A stretch of DNA of 64,000 bases from Actinernus sp. WN-2022 (GCA_030867875.1 JAOWCC010000553.1:397001-461000); one strand, 5' to 3'. Counted from the first letter of the stretch, positions 43,936-55,963 are shown. Numbers and translations: made by a program. The notes: a model not told the origin generated them from the sequence alone.

Positions 43936-44318
43936 ATGGGCTATTCACCTAGCAACAGAATGGCCGCTGAAAACTCGCGTTTTGCGATAATTTCAGAGGA
44001 AGATATTCGAGAAATTGAAAAACAAGCAGTACCAGATAACACAAAAAATCTACTAAATACGGGTTGAAGGTGTTTCAAGGTAAGAAAACATTATAGGTCA
44101 CGAAAAACACGACTTAAAAGATAAAAAGCTAAGACATTGGCTTGTCTTTGTCTGAAGTTGCAACTGTTTTTTGCACTTTTGACACAAATAATTTTGTATT
44201 TTTAGAGTGGTTTTCACAGCAAGATGAGTTTTCAACAAGCATTGTAGACATGGAAGTAGACGAGCTGAACAAATGTCTGAGAATGTTTTACTTGGCGGCG
44301 AGAAAGCTAGCTGCCTAG
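43936..44318 (+). pseudogene. Broken second DUF3504 gene, N-terminal part
   Basis: The first segment begins MGYSPSNRMAAENSRFAIIS and continues EEDIREIEKQAVPDNTKNLL, then meets a stop just before the donor (TTTCAAG|GTAAGA at 44080). The second segment after TATTTTTAG (44216 on) reads EWFSQQDEFSTSIVDMEVDE then LNKCLRMFYLAARK and stops at 44316-44318. This is the same arrangement as the intact gene at 22111, including the phase-1 intron placed before the GAG-TGG (E-W) pair. A one-base loss near the donor and the downstream stop make it dead. The catalytic domain is absent. Confidence 0.7.
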
Positions 44319-46340
44319 GGAAAGTCGACGCTGACGGAAAGCGATCTTGGCTCATATTATAACCAAGATAATCAGTGGGCAGAAGTTGGAGATTCTGCAA
44401 AGTCAATTCCAAGTTGAAAGAGTGCAAGTGCCCATAAACTTCGCCCCGAAGTTTTCACTGTAACTTCGCCTTCGATAGCCGAAGTCGAAGAACAACAGAA
44501 ACGTAACAGTTATTGTACTGGTTTGGCTGTTTCTCTACGCTTTCTTCTTCTTTGCCTTCTCTGTGCACTCATGATTTCTGTGAAATACCATGACAATGCT
44601 AACGCTAAAATTGAACTTGTCTACTGCGATATTCAAACCAAAGACATCGCACCGAAGAGCTAACTTATCGTGGTCTGTGTAGTCCTTCATAGAAGCGCGC
44701 AAAATCGCATGCGGCCTTTCATGAAAAACATGGTATCGTGTTCCCCTATACCTTCTGCTCAACATAAAATACTGGAAAAATGACATTCTTAATGACAGAT
44801 AAGTTAATTGTGTCAACAAACCTCAGTGGGATGCCAGGAAACTTTCAAATATTTTTTTACGTCGTTATAAATGCAGGTTTTGTAGCATGTATTCGAAGCT
44901 CCTGTCCATCTAGATTTTAATAGATCGGATTGAAAATTGGCACATGGCTAGATCAATATGTTGACAAAAAAAAGGGTGTCTCAGTTTTTGTATGCGTTGT
45001 TTTGTTCTTGAGATACTTTCATGTTTCGTTCTTCAACCCCTAAAAAAGGTGTTCCGGATCTTTGCATTTGATTATTTTCGCGACGGAATAAGATATCAGA
45101 AAACTGAGACATCCTTTTTTAGATCAATATCTCTACTTTATGAAGGTCGTTTCAGCGCGGATTTCCGTCAAATTCCCGAGGGACAGGAGCTCCAGGTATA
45201 AGGTATGGTCAAATTGGATGAAAATCACAATAAATAAAAGAGTATTTACTAATGAGGAAAATCAAGCTGTTTTCTAGAATCTATGTTTATTAAGCTTTCA
45301 GGAAATATATACTTTGTAGCTTTTTTTTATTTAACGCGCGCAATTGAAAGTTTTTGGGAAGCGCTCTTGAAGGGCTCCTGATACCTTAATGCTGTTCTCG
45401 CAAGTACTCCTTCCATAAATCTAGCTTGCACATAATCATGCAAAGTTTTTCAAGGGTAAACCATTTTTATTGATATTATGGATGGACTTATATGTACAGT
45501 GTATGATACTTTTCCATCAGAACATGGCCATGGGCTTCTCGGTGTAAGTCATTGAAGAGGGAGAAGCTACAAATTCAAGCTTCAAGTTTCAATTCATTAG
45601 TCTATTTATCCTTCGAGTCAGGATTTCAGGCCAGGGTTTGAGTCAGGATTCACCTGTAAAGTACAGGTTTATGTGAAAAATTTCCATCCACATACAAAAG
45701 CAGCTCGTCAAATTAAATTCATGAAAGCTGAAACGAAAATTAAACAGGGACTGGCAAAAATGCTATTGATCTATAAAGTTCAATTAAATTAGTAGCCATC
45801 AAAGCATTAGCATTTTTGTGTTACTAATGAAATTAAAATGGAAGTACATGTATCTGAGTGGAACGTTTGGAATGTTCTTTTACAGTTAACAAGGGAACAG
45901 AAAGGAAATGATTAAAGGAAGTCAATATCATATACTTTACTTTTCTTCCATGTTCCTGCTTTTGTACGTGTTTTAATGTTCACAAAAGTGCACAAAAACA
46001 GTGGAATTCATTTCGGCCCTATACTAACAGTCAGAATCCTGACTTGAAATCCTGACTTCGGAGACAGATGAAGCTGTTTTGACATTTGGCCCCTTCAACA
46101 TTGATGATTCCTGGGACCCATTGCCATGTTCTGGCTGGAGAGTATAAAAAGCCTATCATGTAACAACAAAAATGGATGCAACCAAGAAGGCAAAATATTT
46201 CATAAGTTGTGTGACTAAAATGTATATATCTGTTATATTTCAACTAGCAATTTTGGTCAATGAAAATAATGAACAGAGTTGCAAACATAAACAAGAAGCT
46301 GCACGCAGCTTGAACTCCGGCGTATCTTTTGGAAAGCGGA
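44319..46340. other. Stretch without a clear gene
   Basis: A minus-strand frame at 44535-44819 (LALRCDVFGLNIAVDKFNFS, then VSIVMVFHRNHECTEKAK) looks somewhat protein-like but is unrecognised. An imperfect inverted repeat at about 44957-45132 carries GGGTGTCTCAGTTTTT against AAAACTGAGACATCC. Nothing else is supported. Confidence 0.3.
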
Positions 46341-48240
46341 TGGGTTCATAAACCTGCGTATTTGGCACAGTAAGATTGCACAATCAGATGCGAAAGTACG
46401 CACTGACAGTTGATCTGATAACTTCACATGAGTTACAACACGAGTGAACACAAGTATAGAACATGAGTGAGCACGAGCGAGGTCAAGTAAACCAGAATAC
46501 TCTTGATACTCTCACACATAGCCGAAAAATCCTAGGATACAAATGCTAACGAACTGATCTAAAACTACACATGAGTCATAACACGAGTGGACTAGCGATT
46601 CATAAATAAATTCACAAATTATTATTATAAAAAAATGAATAATAAAAATTGTGTTATTATCTTAGTTGTTTCGGGTTACCTGTGTTATCAGTGCGGTATA
46701 CACAGCCCCCAAAACACTTCCATCCAAACACTATGAGGATCTGATCTAGAACTCCACACGAGTGAACACGAGTACACTAGCGCTTCATAATTTAATTAAC
46801 GGACATTCACAATTTAAACGAGTGAACAGAAGTAGAACACGATATTGGAAAAGTGTAACACGGACGATATCATACACCTGCGCGTTTGGCACTTTACGAA
46901 CGCACAATAAGATGCGAAAGTACACACTCACAGTTGATCTGATATAAAACTCCATACGAGTTAGAACACGAGTGAATACGAGTGAACAGAAGACGAAAAT
47001 GAGTGAACACGAGCGAGGTCAAGTAAGTCAGGATACTCTTAAGATAACGGCACAGATATCCCCAAAATACTACGTTCCAAATGCTGATGATCGGATATAA
47101 AACTCCGAGTCAGAACACGACTGCACTAGCAATTTATAACTTAATTTGTTTTTCATTAAACATAATAAAATGAAATAGAAATTGTGTTATCATCTTAGTT
47201 GTTTCGGGTTACCTGTGTTATCAGTGAGGTACCCAGCCCAAACCAAATTGCATCCAAATACTATGAGGATCTGATCTAGAACTCCACACGAGTGAACACG
47301 AGTACACCAGCTAGCGCGTCATCGTTTAATTAACCAACATTTACAATTCAAAACAATTATGTTATCGTCTTACTTGTTTCGGGTTACCTGTGTAAATGCC
47401 GCGTGAAGCTGCTAAAACAGCCGATTGTGTTACTACCTGTAACCCCGTGTGCGCCCATGAATCGTTGCATGCGAGGAATGTTTTTGATTAGTCTGATACT
47501 CAATTTGTCGGATTGTGGTCAATAAAAATATTTGTTCGCAGAAGTACCAACGCACGTCAAATCGCTATTGGGTAGTACGCACACAGCTAATGTCTGCTGG
47601 TAGAATTTGTTTTACAACCAAAAAATTCTGAGAGTATCCATTTATGTTTTACAATTCAATTCAGTTTTTATTTTACACTGTTTAACAAAGAATTACAAGT
47701 GACAATTAAGCAAGTTATAGTAGAATAGTTTACAAGAAAAATTAAAGTTGAACAAGTAATATGTGTACGGCAGTCAAAGGAGTACAAGCTTTCGAACTGA
47801 CTGCCGTAAATGGTTGGATAGCAAGTAGAGTTGGTTAATTACATTCATGTATAGAACTTAAGAACAATAAAGCCTGATTTGTACGAAATCTAATAGAACA
47901 AAAACAGTAGGTAGACTTATGATTACAGAGTTACAAAGTGAATATAAAAGAAAAGAAAGACTTAATTAAAATTATTGGAATAAAGTATACTTAATATATA
48001 AATATATTAACACATCGTACACGTACATTGAAAATACAAATTATATAACATATAAAATAGATAAATGGATTTAATTAACACAAAATCATCATAATAAAAA
48101 ATATATGTTATCGGTTGTTCCGGGTTACCTGTGTTATCAGTTTGCGTTCCGACTTTGTATTCCCGGGCTACCTGTGTTGTCTTATTGTTATCAGTGCGGT
48201 ACTGTACTCTGTATTTTCGGGCTACCTGTGTTATTCTAGG
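46341..48240. repeat. Satellite-like tandem array, about 525-533 bp units
   Basis: AGATGCGAAAGTAC occurs at 46386 and 46910, and TTGTTTCGGGTTACCTGTG at about 46668 and 47201, giving a unit of about 524-533 bp for two long copies. Partial copies follow at 47277-47400, and TCGGG/CCGGG-TTACCTGTGTT words recur at about 48116-48240. Within units, ACACGAGTGAACACGAG words repeat at short scale. Sequence at 47640-48110 is AT-rich non-repeat filler. No gene. Confidence 0.8.
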
Positions 48241-49089
48241 GTAACGCCAAAGAGTGTTGTAACATAGCTCATTTCCGGTCCGTCCGCATGTCTTGACCTT
48301 TTGGATATGTCTCGTTCCAATCTACGACCGCGCGAAACAACCAACTGCTTTCACTATTATAATAATAAATGATCGTTGTAAACGAGGGCTGTTTAATAAG
48401 GAACAATGAAATGTCGCCGCAGAAAGGTTTTACAGAAAAGGAAAGCACAGTGGAGAAAGTGTTGAGAGGCCCACAAGAGTAAATATCTTGTCTGGAACAT
48501 AATTTACGAAATCTCTGAAACGACTTTCAATCGAGCGAGTGTTTGCTTCGGTTGTTCGTTCCCGCTCACATTCACTACTTTAATACGCTCTGACTACAAG
48601 CACTCTTGTATTTTCAAATAATTTTGTGTCCCTGGAAGGAGAACAGATGAGGAAATTTGGTTAGTTTACGGCACAACACCATAAATTTGATATCCGGTTT
48701 AATACTGAATTGAAACTCGCCAAAAATAATCCATTACAACATTGACAACAAACAATTGAATTATAATCGGAATACCTTCGAGCGAGAGCGTTGTGTAGTA
48801 GTTGTAACGATCGTTGAATGAATCGAAGCTCATGAGTTGTTCAAATCATTAAATAGCCAAAATTCTCAAACATATCTCGAAAATCTCACAACAAACAAAC
48901 CGTGGTGGATTGCGACGGAACTTTCTTCGGAAATTTTCAGTCAGTGTGTCAACTGATTCGCTTTGCCCCCAGTGTAAACGTCGTCTATTCAGTAGAATCA
49001 CTAGCTTCCTGTTTCGTATTTTTCTCCGGTGGAATGGTGTATTTAAAAGTCTAGCATCGACAAGATCAAATCCATAATTTATCTTCCAA
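48241..49089. other. Non-coding stretch
   Basis: No gene seen. GAGCGAGAGCGTTGTGTAGTA at about 48781 is repeated near 49364. Confidence 0.4.
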
Positions 49090-49338
49090 ATGGCGGCTAT
49101 GTGGTGCTCTCTCTTTGTGAGCTCTGATTATCAAGCAGTTCCCGTCTCTTCTCGAGTAACCATTTGCACAGACGAATGCAAAATGGATTTTTCAAGATTG
49201 AGTCAACTGACCTTCTTCGATTTCCTAAAACGGTCTCCGGTTCAGTTCTTCAGGATATATTTACGTGAAACTAGCCAGAATTTGTCCCGCTTTGAACAAC
49301 CTGAATCTCCATTGCAACAGTCATGTGAACAAATATAG
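49090..49338 (+). CDS. Hypothetical ORF in duplicated sequence
   Basis: 82 codons start at AAATGGCGGCTATG and read DECKMDFSRLSQLTFFDFLK, then RSPVQFFRIYLRETSQ. Part of it (ACCATTTGCACAGACGAATG) is repeated near 49394, outside the frame, so at least part of the ORF is repeat-derived. Unrecognised. Confidence 0.25.
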   Translation: MAAMWCSLFVSSDYQAVPVSSRVTICTDECKMDFSRLSQLTFFDFLKRSPVQFFRIYLRETSQNLSRFEQPESPLQQSCEQI

Positions 49339-49956
49339 ATGCTTTTCTAATCGAATGCCTTAGAGCGAGAGCGTTGTGTAGTACAATTTAACGGTAACCG
49401 TTTGCACAGACGAAAGCAAAATAGGTTTTTCGTGAAGCATGAGCCCTATAAACCCAGTGTCTTCGTTGAACGCTTGTATGAGATTAAAGCTTGGTCATAT
49501 CAGACGAAATTGATCTCTTGTCATTTACGTTAATTGGTTTAGTCTAATTGCTTGACCTCTTATCTGCAGTCTGACTAGAACATCTAACCTCAGATTGTAT
49601 TTCGATACCTAAGTGTTTCAAGTTTATCAATTACTTATGCGGTCGTAGACTGGAAGGCGCCGTAGTTTCGCCTGAGTCAACAATACTTCATCCATATTAA
49701 TAACTCGGTTAGAGAGAAGATAGAGGCAAATTGAGTACTTCATGACGTGACGGTAGCCTTAAACCCTCTAAAACTCTCTAGCGAACATTTATCTTTCAAT
49801 AATGCGCATGCCTCTGCTTTATCGCTCGATCACAGCGTCTCCGACCCACATTGTTAGCGGCAAAGGTCAGAACTGATCAAAAATTTTACTTGATTGAACA
49901 TTAAAAATAAAATAAAAAAGACAGACTGCATTTTAAGACTCCGGCTGCTGCCATAG
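49339..49956. other. Non-coding stretch
   Basis: Contains partial repeats of the 48.8-49.2 kb sequence and, at 49937-49967, a hairpin ACTCCGGC / GCCGGAGT that overlaps the acceptor of the next exon. No gene seen. Confidence 0.35.
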
Positions 49957-50295
49957 CAGCGCCGGAGTAATAAGAGGGCAAACAAGAAACTGAAAAAGCA
50001 GCTGTATGAAGAGGAGGGTGTGGTGGCTCCAAAAGGCAAGCCAGGAAGAAAAAAAAAAACCTCAGTTGCAGCTGTCATCCCAGCCATCCCAGATGGAGAG
50101 ACGATTGAAACAATCGAGGTTCAGAAAAAGGAGCTGCAAAAGCTATGGAAAGGCAAGCCTACAGACATCAGGAGAGCTCGACAATTAATGGACGACACAT
50201 TTTGCCTAAGAAGAATAGAGGTGCTGTCATCCAATGTAAGAGTATGGGAGATAATGAAAGACTATCCTGCCTTTGAAGATAGCAGAGGAAGTGAG
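49957..50295 (+). CDS. Exon with AT-hook-like motif and RRxE helix
   Basis: The open reading starts QRRSNKRANKKLKKQLYEEE after a CCATAG acceptor. It passes an AT-hook-like APKGKPGRKKK, continues to PDGETIETIEVQKKELQKLW and ends DDTFCLRRIEVLSSNVRVWE, then MKDYPAFEDSRGSE at a GTACGT donor. The MxxTFxxRRxxV pattern followed by a YP-A element is common in uncharacterised multi-gene families of fish and cnidarians. Function unknown; DNA binding is an inference from the basic motif. It may be the 5' part of a gene continuing beyond 50.3 kb, perhaps the kinase, but no linking exon was found. Confidence 0.5.
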
Positions 50296-50814
50296 GTACG
50301 TACAATGTAATTATTTTGTTCATGTGTGAATGATAATTTATATTGGTAGCCAAAAATGTCATCACTGGCAAGCTTGTTAATGCTTACCAATATTATTTAA
50401 AGCATCTGTACAAAGACTTCTACATGTACATGTAACTATATATGTACTAATTTTATACAGCATATGTGTATGGCTCAGTTCCTGCCGTATTAAGTTAATT
50501 TGGGCCAACATCATTCAACATTTGTTTGGCGGAGTCTCCCCGTATAAGCCCCCCCCCCGGGAAATTACATTACAGGGTGATCCGGATATTACGCTGAACA
50601 CTCAATTGTCTATAAATAGTCAGAATGAACTGTGGGACATTCCTGACATTCATGCGAATGTGTGATCAGTGAAGTAGTTAGAAACTAGTGATGGAGTCGT
50701 CATTCTTGAGAAGTCAGAGAAGTTCAAAGAACAGGAAAAAAGAAAGGAGCAGGAAAAGTTTCTTTTAAAAAAAGAGTAAGACTGGGAAGAAATCGCAGGA
50801 CTCGAAGAGCAGAA
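50296..50814. other. Non-coding stretch
   Basis: Contains a nine-base C run near 50550 and no convincing exon. The frame just upstream of 50815 is open and basic (RVRLGRNRRTRRAE), so the kinase could start further upstream. Confidence 0.35.
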
Positions 50815-51727
50815 ATGGAGCCGGTTGGCGCTGTATCACCTTCATTGCCGAATGATGATGATTCGACTGAGCAGCCCGAAGGTGAAATTTCTGAATTACA
50901 AGTTCAACAGTCCGCAGAAGTTGCTGCATTTCAAGTTCAACAGCCCGCAAAGGTTTTCGATACTGAACGATACCATCGGCATGCAATCTATTTTTATTCC
51001 AAGTGGAGGCAAGCCCAGCAAATCCAAGTGTCGAGATTAAAAGCTGAAAATGTGAAAGAGGTAGGAACGGAAATCGGACGGGGAAGCTTTGGAGTTTGTT
51101 CACTTGCGTATTACGGCGCTCGGCGCGTAATAATCAAGAAACAACCAAATGTTACAAACGGAAAAGAAGAATCCAGAATTCTCTCCAAACTTAAACCATC
51201 CGAATGTCTGCAGTTTGATTGGCACCGTTGAAAGAGAAGGCAGGGTTGACCTTGTCACCCAGTTTTATAACCTTGATGGCGAAGTGATTAATCTGAGTCA
51301 AATAACCGACAGTGACCCTATAAACTGGGTTCAACTGGTCAAGGGACTGTTCAGTAGTTTGGAATATCTGCACATCGACGCAAAAGTACTACACAATGAC
51401 ATTAAAGAAAATAACGTAGTGTTGGACGGTATTCGACCAACACAAATGCAGGCCGTATTGATTGACTTCGGTAAAGCTACGGATATTTGTAGTCCGAAAG
51501 TTGACGCCGTTCCCGCAAACACTACTGTGTACAAGCATCTCGCACCAGAGTTGGGAAAGACCAATGGGAAACAAAGCGAGAAATCGGACATATTCTCTAT
51601 TGGCTATTTAATCAGGAGTTTGAACTACAAGTTCGACAATTTCCCATCAGACAGGCTAAAACATGTCTACAGGGCCTGCATGCGACACGATCCTGTAAAC
51701 AGACCAACGGCTAGCGGTGTTTGTTAA
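50815..51727 (+). pseudogene. Divergent protein kinase, intronless, one frameshift
   Basis: An N-terminal tail of about 80 residues contains a doubled ELQVQQ / AFQVQQ unit. The kinase domain then begins: glycine loop IGRGSFGVCSL (residues 87-97), catalytic Lys in RRVIIKKQ. Near 51190 the frame shifts by one base. The second frame (to 51727) carries HPNVCSLIG, the catalytic loop VLHNDIKENNVVLDG (HRD changed to HND, with Asp, Lys and Asn kept), LIDFGKATD (DFG) and HLAPELGKTNGKQSEKSDIF. The order and residues fit an active Ser/Thr or Tyr kinase of a divergent single-exon group that I associate with cnidarian expansions. The lack of introns suggests retrocopying. If the shift is an assembly error the gene could be functional. 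Confidence 0.75.
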
Positions 51728-52618
51728 CTATTTTCGGTCCACATTGCAGAAATATAAACTAGATACGAAGACGTAGTACGCTATGGACAACATATACATG
51801 TAGCGTTGAATAAATGGTAATGGTATTCTGACAAGCGACCTCTTGGACATACAATATACATTGTGTGGCTGTAGTGCAGTTTCAGTGCCGCGACTGTAAC
51901 GTCTAGATGAAGTGACTTTTCTATAGTTAGTTCTAGTTTAAAAAGGAATAACGTTTTAGATATTTTGAGGGGTTTCTGGGGTTGCTGTTCCCTTTACAAG
52001 GTTGATATAGTGTTGTTTAACATTAATATTAACTCTGTTACAATCAAACTGAAGAAAAAGTGTTTGTCTTTTTTCAGTTAACAATAGTTATAATTTGGTT
52101 AAGGAGGTTGCTTGTAACAAAAGACTTCATTTACAAGTGAAACTTCCATACATTGCATTCTAGCTGGGATACAAGAAATCATAGTAGTGCCATATTGTTC
52201 CTTGGACGGTTAAAATGGTAAGAATTTCCCAACAATTTGTTCCAACTATTCCACTTCAGTATTTCCGGTAGCAGCCAATTGCGTTGCACTTCCGGTTTAC
52301 TTTCACAGTGAAGTGAATGGATATGATCACAAAGCGCAGATTGTTATGCAAAGATTCCGATTTCTTGAGAATACCCAGATCATACATGTATGCCAAACTT
52401 CGTTAGCTTTTTTAAAAGTTAAAAAAAAAAACGAACCCAAGTTATCAGTTTGTGAATTAACGACGGGCTCCTGTTAACGACTAATAGTCTTGAAAATAAA
52501 AATATGCAATGCTTTATGTCCATTTTGACAGTTGACAATTTCCGCTTCCGATATGATGAAAGTCGCCTCGCTGCATATCAAATAAGCTGTATCACACGTC
52601 GAAAACCTGTGATTCGAC
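51728..52618. other. Non-coding stretch
   Basis: No gene or strong repeat recognised. Confidence 0.35.
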
Positions 52619-52639
52619 TTGTTAGATCATCTCTACAAA

Positions 52640-53566
52640 ATGGCGTTTACAGTCAGTTGTCTTAACTGCAATAAGCATTTCAAAACGGGATATTCCGCGC
52701 AAAAGCATCATAACAAATGCCACGTACAAGGTGACTATATTGGTGGAACTTTTCGAAATTTGAATGGTGAAATAGCGGGTGGGCCTACTGCTAAACAACT
52801 CAAAGATGGAGACCTGGAATCATACAAATCTTGGCTTGCCATCGATTTGTAAAGGATTTCAGGAACCTTGAATCCCAAAGCAAAAGGTAAGAAATTGATA
52901 ATATATGTAAGGTAAGTTTCCGACAATGTCAATCTCTTAGGGCAAAAACAAATAACTTTCCAGGTGAACTGCATTTAGTATCCAAGGGTTTTTCATGTTT
53001 CTCTACAGTACCTCTCGATCAAATTCAATATTTCCAGATTTTGATTTGAAGCCATTTTTCTTGCAGCTGGATGGCAAAGCGTGGACGACTATAGAGTTGA
53101 GAAGCACCACTTCGAGCATCTGTTATTCCATCTTGGAAGCCCGGCACTTGACCGGGAACGAGATATCAGGCATTTCAGGCAGCCGATGTTTCGAGACCGC
53201 ACGCGTAGATTTTCATACAAAGTGTTTGACATGGAAATCTTCGAAAGTATGCTCACCGAACAAGATACATTTTCCTTACAGAAAGCAGCAGCTTTCAGGC
53301 ATGAAAAGGAAGTGCCTTTCCAGCGTTATGCCAACCCAAGTGACGCGATAGAGGCAGCGAAAAGAAGAGCGGTGTCTCGCTATACAAACACCTTACCTGG
53401 GCTCCAAATTCCAACGAGTGAGTCAGAGATAAATGTATCTATAGGTGAGGGCAGAGCAACTCGTGAAGTAGAGTTCATTTGGTGGTCAAACTTATACACA
53501 AACACTGATTACGGAAAACTCACTATACGATTCTGCGTCACGAAGACGACGTTCACTCAGCTCTAA
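52640..53566 (+). pseudogene. Multi-domain transposon-like gene, 5' part: C2H2 finger and helical domain
   Basis: Exon 1 (52640-52886) starts MAFTVSCLNCNKHFKTGYSA and forms one C2H2 finger (C-x2-C in CLNC, then HHNKCH). It continues GGTFRNLNGEIAGGPTAKQL, meets an in-frame TAA at 52850 and ends at AAAAG|GTAAGA. Exon 2 starts at 53067 after TTTTTCTTGCAG, and the split codon joins correctly. It reads GWQSVDDYRVEKHHFEHLLF, then RDIRHFRQPMFRDRTRRFSY, PFQRYANPSDAIEAAKRRAV and further to 53566. Beyond that, other frames continue with HEDDVHSALKRYTCTTSF and similar. The splice phase shows it was once a real gene; the stop and later frameshifts show decay. Confidence 0.55.
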
Positions 53567-53899
53567 AACGATACACATGTACTACTAGTTTTGTCTCCTG
53601 GTGCAAGAGTCCCGACCATTGTGAACATCATGAAGTTGTGGGGGAAAGAACATTTCCTACAAAAAATGTATTTGAAAAACCACAGCACTAGGACAGACGA
53701 ACATTACTACATTGTATTTACCGTACTCGGATCAAGTGTCGTTTACAACTCCTACTCAAAATTCGTTAATGAGAATCACTTGAAAATCAAACATTTTACA
53801 ACGACAAAGCACCACATGATCTTGCTATCCCTGACAATATTTAGAAATTTTGTCATTCTAAAATGTTTCCTTTTCGAGTGATTCGTTCCCAATCGGAAA

Positions 53900-55876
53900 T
53901 TTGACTTGGAGTCGTAAACTACATTTGACTACACTCAGAAATTAATAGAGACTTACAGCTTGATTTAGAGGAACTACGAAAAAACTCCAAACCCTAGAAA
54001 GAACAAGAAATCTACTTGTCTGGCTTGACAATTCGACCGTCGCCAACCAGGGATACCTTGTTTGCCTAGTCACCTGTCTTTATGATCCTGCGGTATTTTA
54101 TGCAGATGCAGAGTACAGAATAAAGACAGGAAAAACAGTCAATATCCAGAACACAATTGAACAGCCTGAGCTCCATTTCATTGCACGATGTGGCCGTTCA
54201 GACAGTGAGCTGCTGCTCTACACAGAAACAAGGTTAGCTTGTATTCAAGAACTTAAACATGACTGTGCTCAATACACTGACAAACTTAGATTTTGCCATG
54301 GAGACAGCCCACTAAGATCATTTGAGGCAGGCCAACAGAAGGGTGGCAACTACTTCTGTGCCACTTGTGATGTACATTGTGACATGACATATGAAATAGA
54401 CCATGTCCTCAATAAGAAACCGATTACACTACAGACTAGACAAGATTGCATCCTACAAGGTGCAGTTGCAAGGAGACTCTCACTCCAGTTGAAAGCCAAG
54501 CCCTTGAAAGCTTTAACAAAGCAACAGCTGGAGGAGGAATTAGCTTCCAGACAAATATATGAGGGCAAAACTAAGCAAGAGCTACAAGATCTACTCACCA
54601 GAGAAATGCATGGCATGCAACGCGTACCAGCCCTTATATTGAATAATCCAGAAGCAAATCTTGAAGAACTTGGCGTTGGTGATTATGAAATATTGCCAGC
54701 AGAGCCATTGCATGACATTGGTCACCACATAGAGAACTTTCTGACTGAGTATCCAAGGCACCTGACAACAGCAGTAAGTACACTGCTCGATGAAACAGTA
54801 GAGCTGTGTGTTGGTGGTAAAGACAGCAAGAGATGTGTAGATTACCGTACAGCATTGGTCAAAACAGCAGGAGTTGCTCACCAGTCAGGCATAATGTCAA
54901 AGGAAGCACTTCTAGCAATCGATTCATTAGTAGAAATACAACGCATCCTGTACTCAGATGAACAGAATCGATCACCTGCACTCATACTACGCTACTACAA
55001 TCAGTGCTGGCTACATGACTTTGAGAAACTGTATTGTCAAGCAACCAAAAAAACTAACCCTCAGGAAAATGTTCGGTGTATATTTCCACAATCTGTCATC
55101 TCGTGCTGGCCTTATGCTACGAATCATATCTGGTCAAGCAGCAAATGCAGAGGGACAAGAGCGCATATTCAATCACATCAAGAGAATAACAAAACACACA
55201 AGCGACTACCACGTTGGACAGATAATTTCAAACTTGTTTATTCGTTTACAAGCTGAAAAGGAGATGGGATTACAAGGAGATGATGCTGTCCGTCAACAAG
55301 CCCACATCAGCAAGCTTTCTCAGTGTTTACCAGAACGCTCAAACACATGTATTCCAATATCAATGATCAAGAAGAACAGCAGAGAATGGCAAGCACACCT
55401 CCAGCAAATTAGTGACTACCTTGTTGAGGGTGAGGGTGTCTGGTGGACGAAGGAGGATGAGATGGTAGAATTCCATGATGTAACCAAGCATCCAACCCAA
55501 CAACAATTTGGCCCACAGCTTCATCATTTCAGATCAAGCAATTTACAACATGAGGCTACCCATCTTGACCAATGCTGGGCACAGTGCATTGATGAGAATG
55601 TTATTATCCCAACTCATCTTATACGTGTAGACCAAGATAATGGAAGCACCCATAAAATATTCACAGACTACCTGGGAGATGAGTTACCAGTAACACCAAA
55701 ACCTGTGAATGCCATACCTGTACCTGTAGATACACTAGTAGACACTGTGGCAGTCGAGGAAGATTCAGAAGCCCAAAGCAGTATTGACACACAGAGCACA
55801 GAAACACATATACACAATATGACAAACAATCTACTGGAGAACCAGGAAGAGGAAGAGGATGAGACAGGGCTTCTGA
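53900..55876 (+). pseudogene. Multi-domain transposon-like gene, 3' part: coiled coil, SAP-like, HDIGHH region
   Basis: From about 53945 the reading is a coiled coil (EINRDLQLDLEELRK). A frame break in an A run near 53985 leads into NLLVWLDNSTVANQGYLVCL, CGRSDSELLLYTETRLACIQ and a CATCDVHCDM cysteine cluster. At about 54500-54600 a SAP-like pair of helices reads LKALTKQQLEEELASRQIYE then TKQELQDLL. The segment PLHDIGHHIENFLTEYPRHL follows. A frameshift near 55060 leads to VYFHNLSSRAGLMLRIISGQ, AANAEGQERIFNHIKRITKH and an acidic tail. I recall this HDIGHH / SGQAANAE combination as a repeated, uncharacterised family in cnidarian-type genomes, probably transposon encoded; no transposase class can be assigned. 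The 3' end is interrupted by the hAT element at 55877. Confidence 0.6.
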
Positions 55877-55963
55877 CAGGGTGCGCGGGTGCGGAAACGC
55901 ACAATCCGACTAAACCCGCACAATCGCGCACAATTCCTTAGTTTCCGCTTAATCCCGCACAAT
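55877..55963 (+). promoter_or_regulatory. hAT 5' terminal and subterminal repeats
   Basis: The element begins CAGGGTGCGCGGGTGCGG, a hAT-like CAGGG terminus, preceded by GCTTCTGA as a possible 8-bp target site. CGCACAAT occurs four times at 55898, 55917, 55927 and 55956, as expected for subterminal transposase-binding repeats. No matching 3' terminus was found downstream. Confidence 0.65.

Noticed and set aside
44535..44819. Minus-strand 94-codon ORF as a gene
   Set aside because: Partly protein-like, but no family, splice site or start context; mentioned only in the region note.
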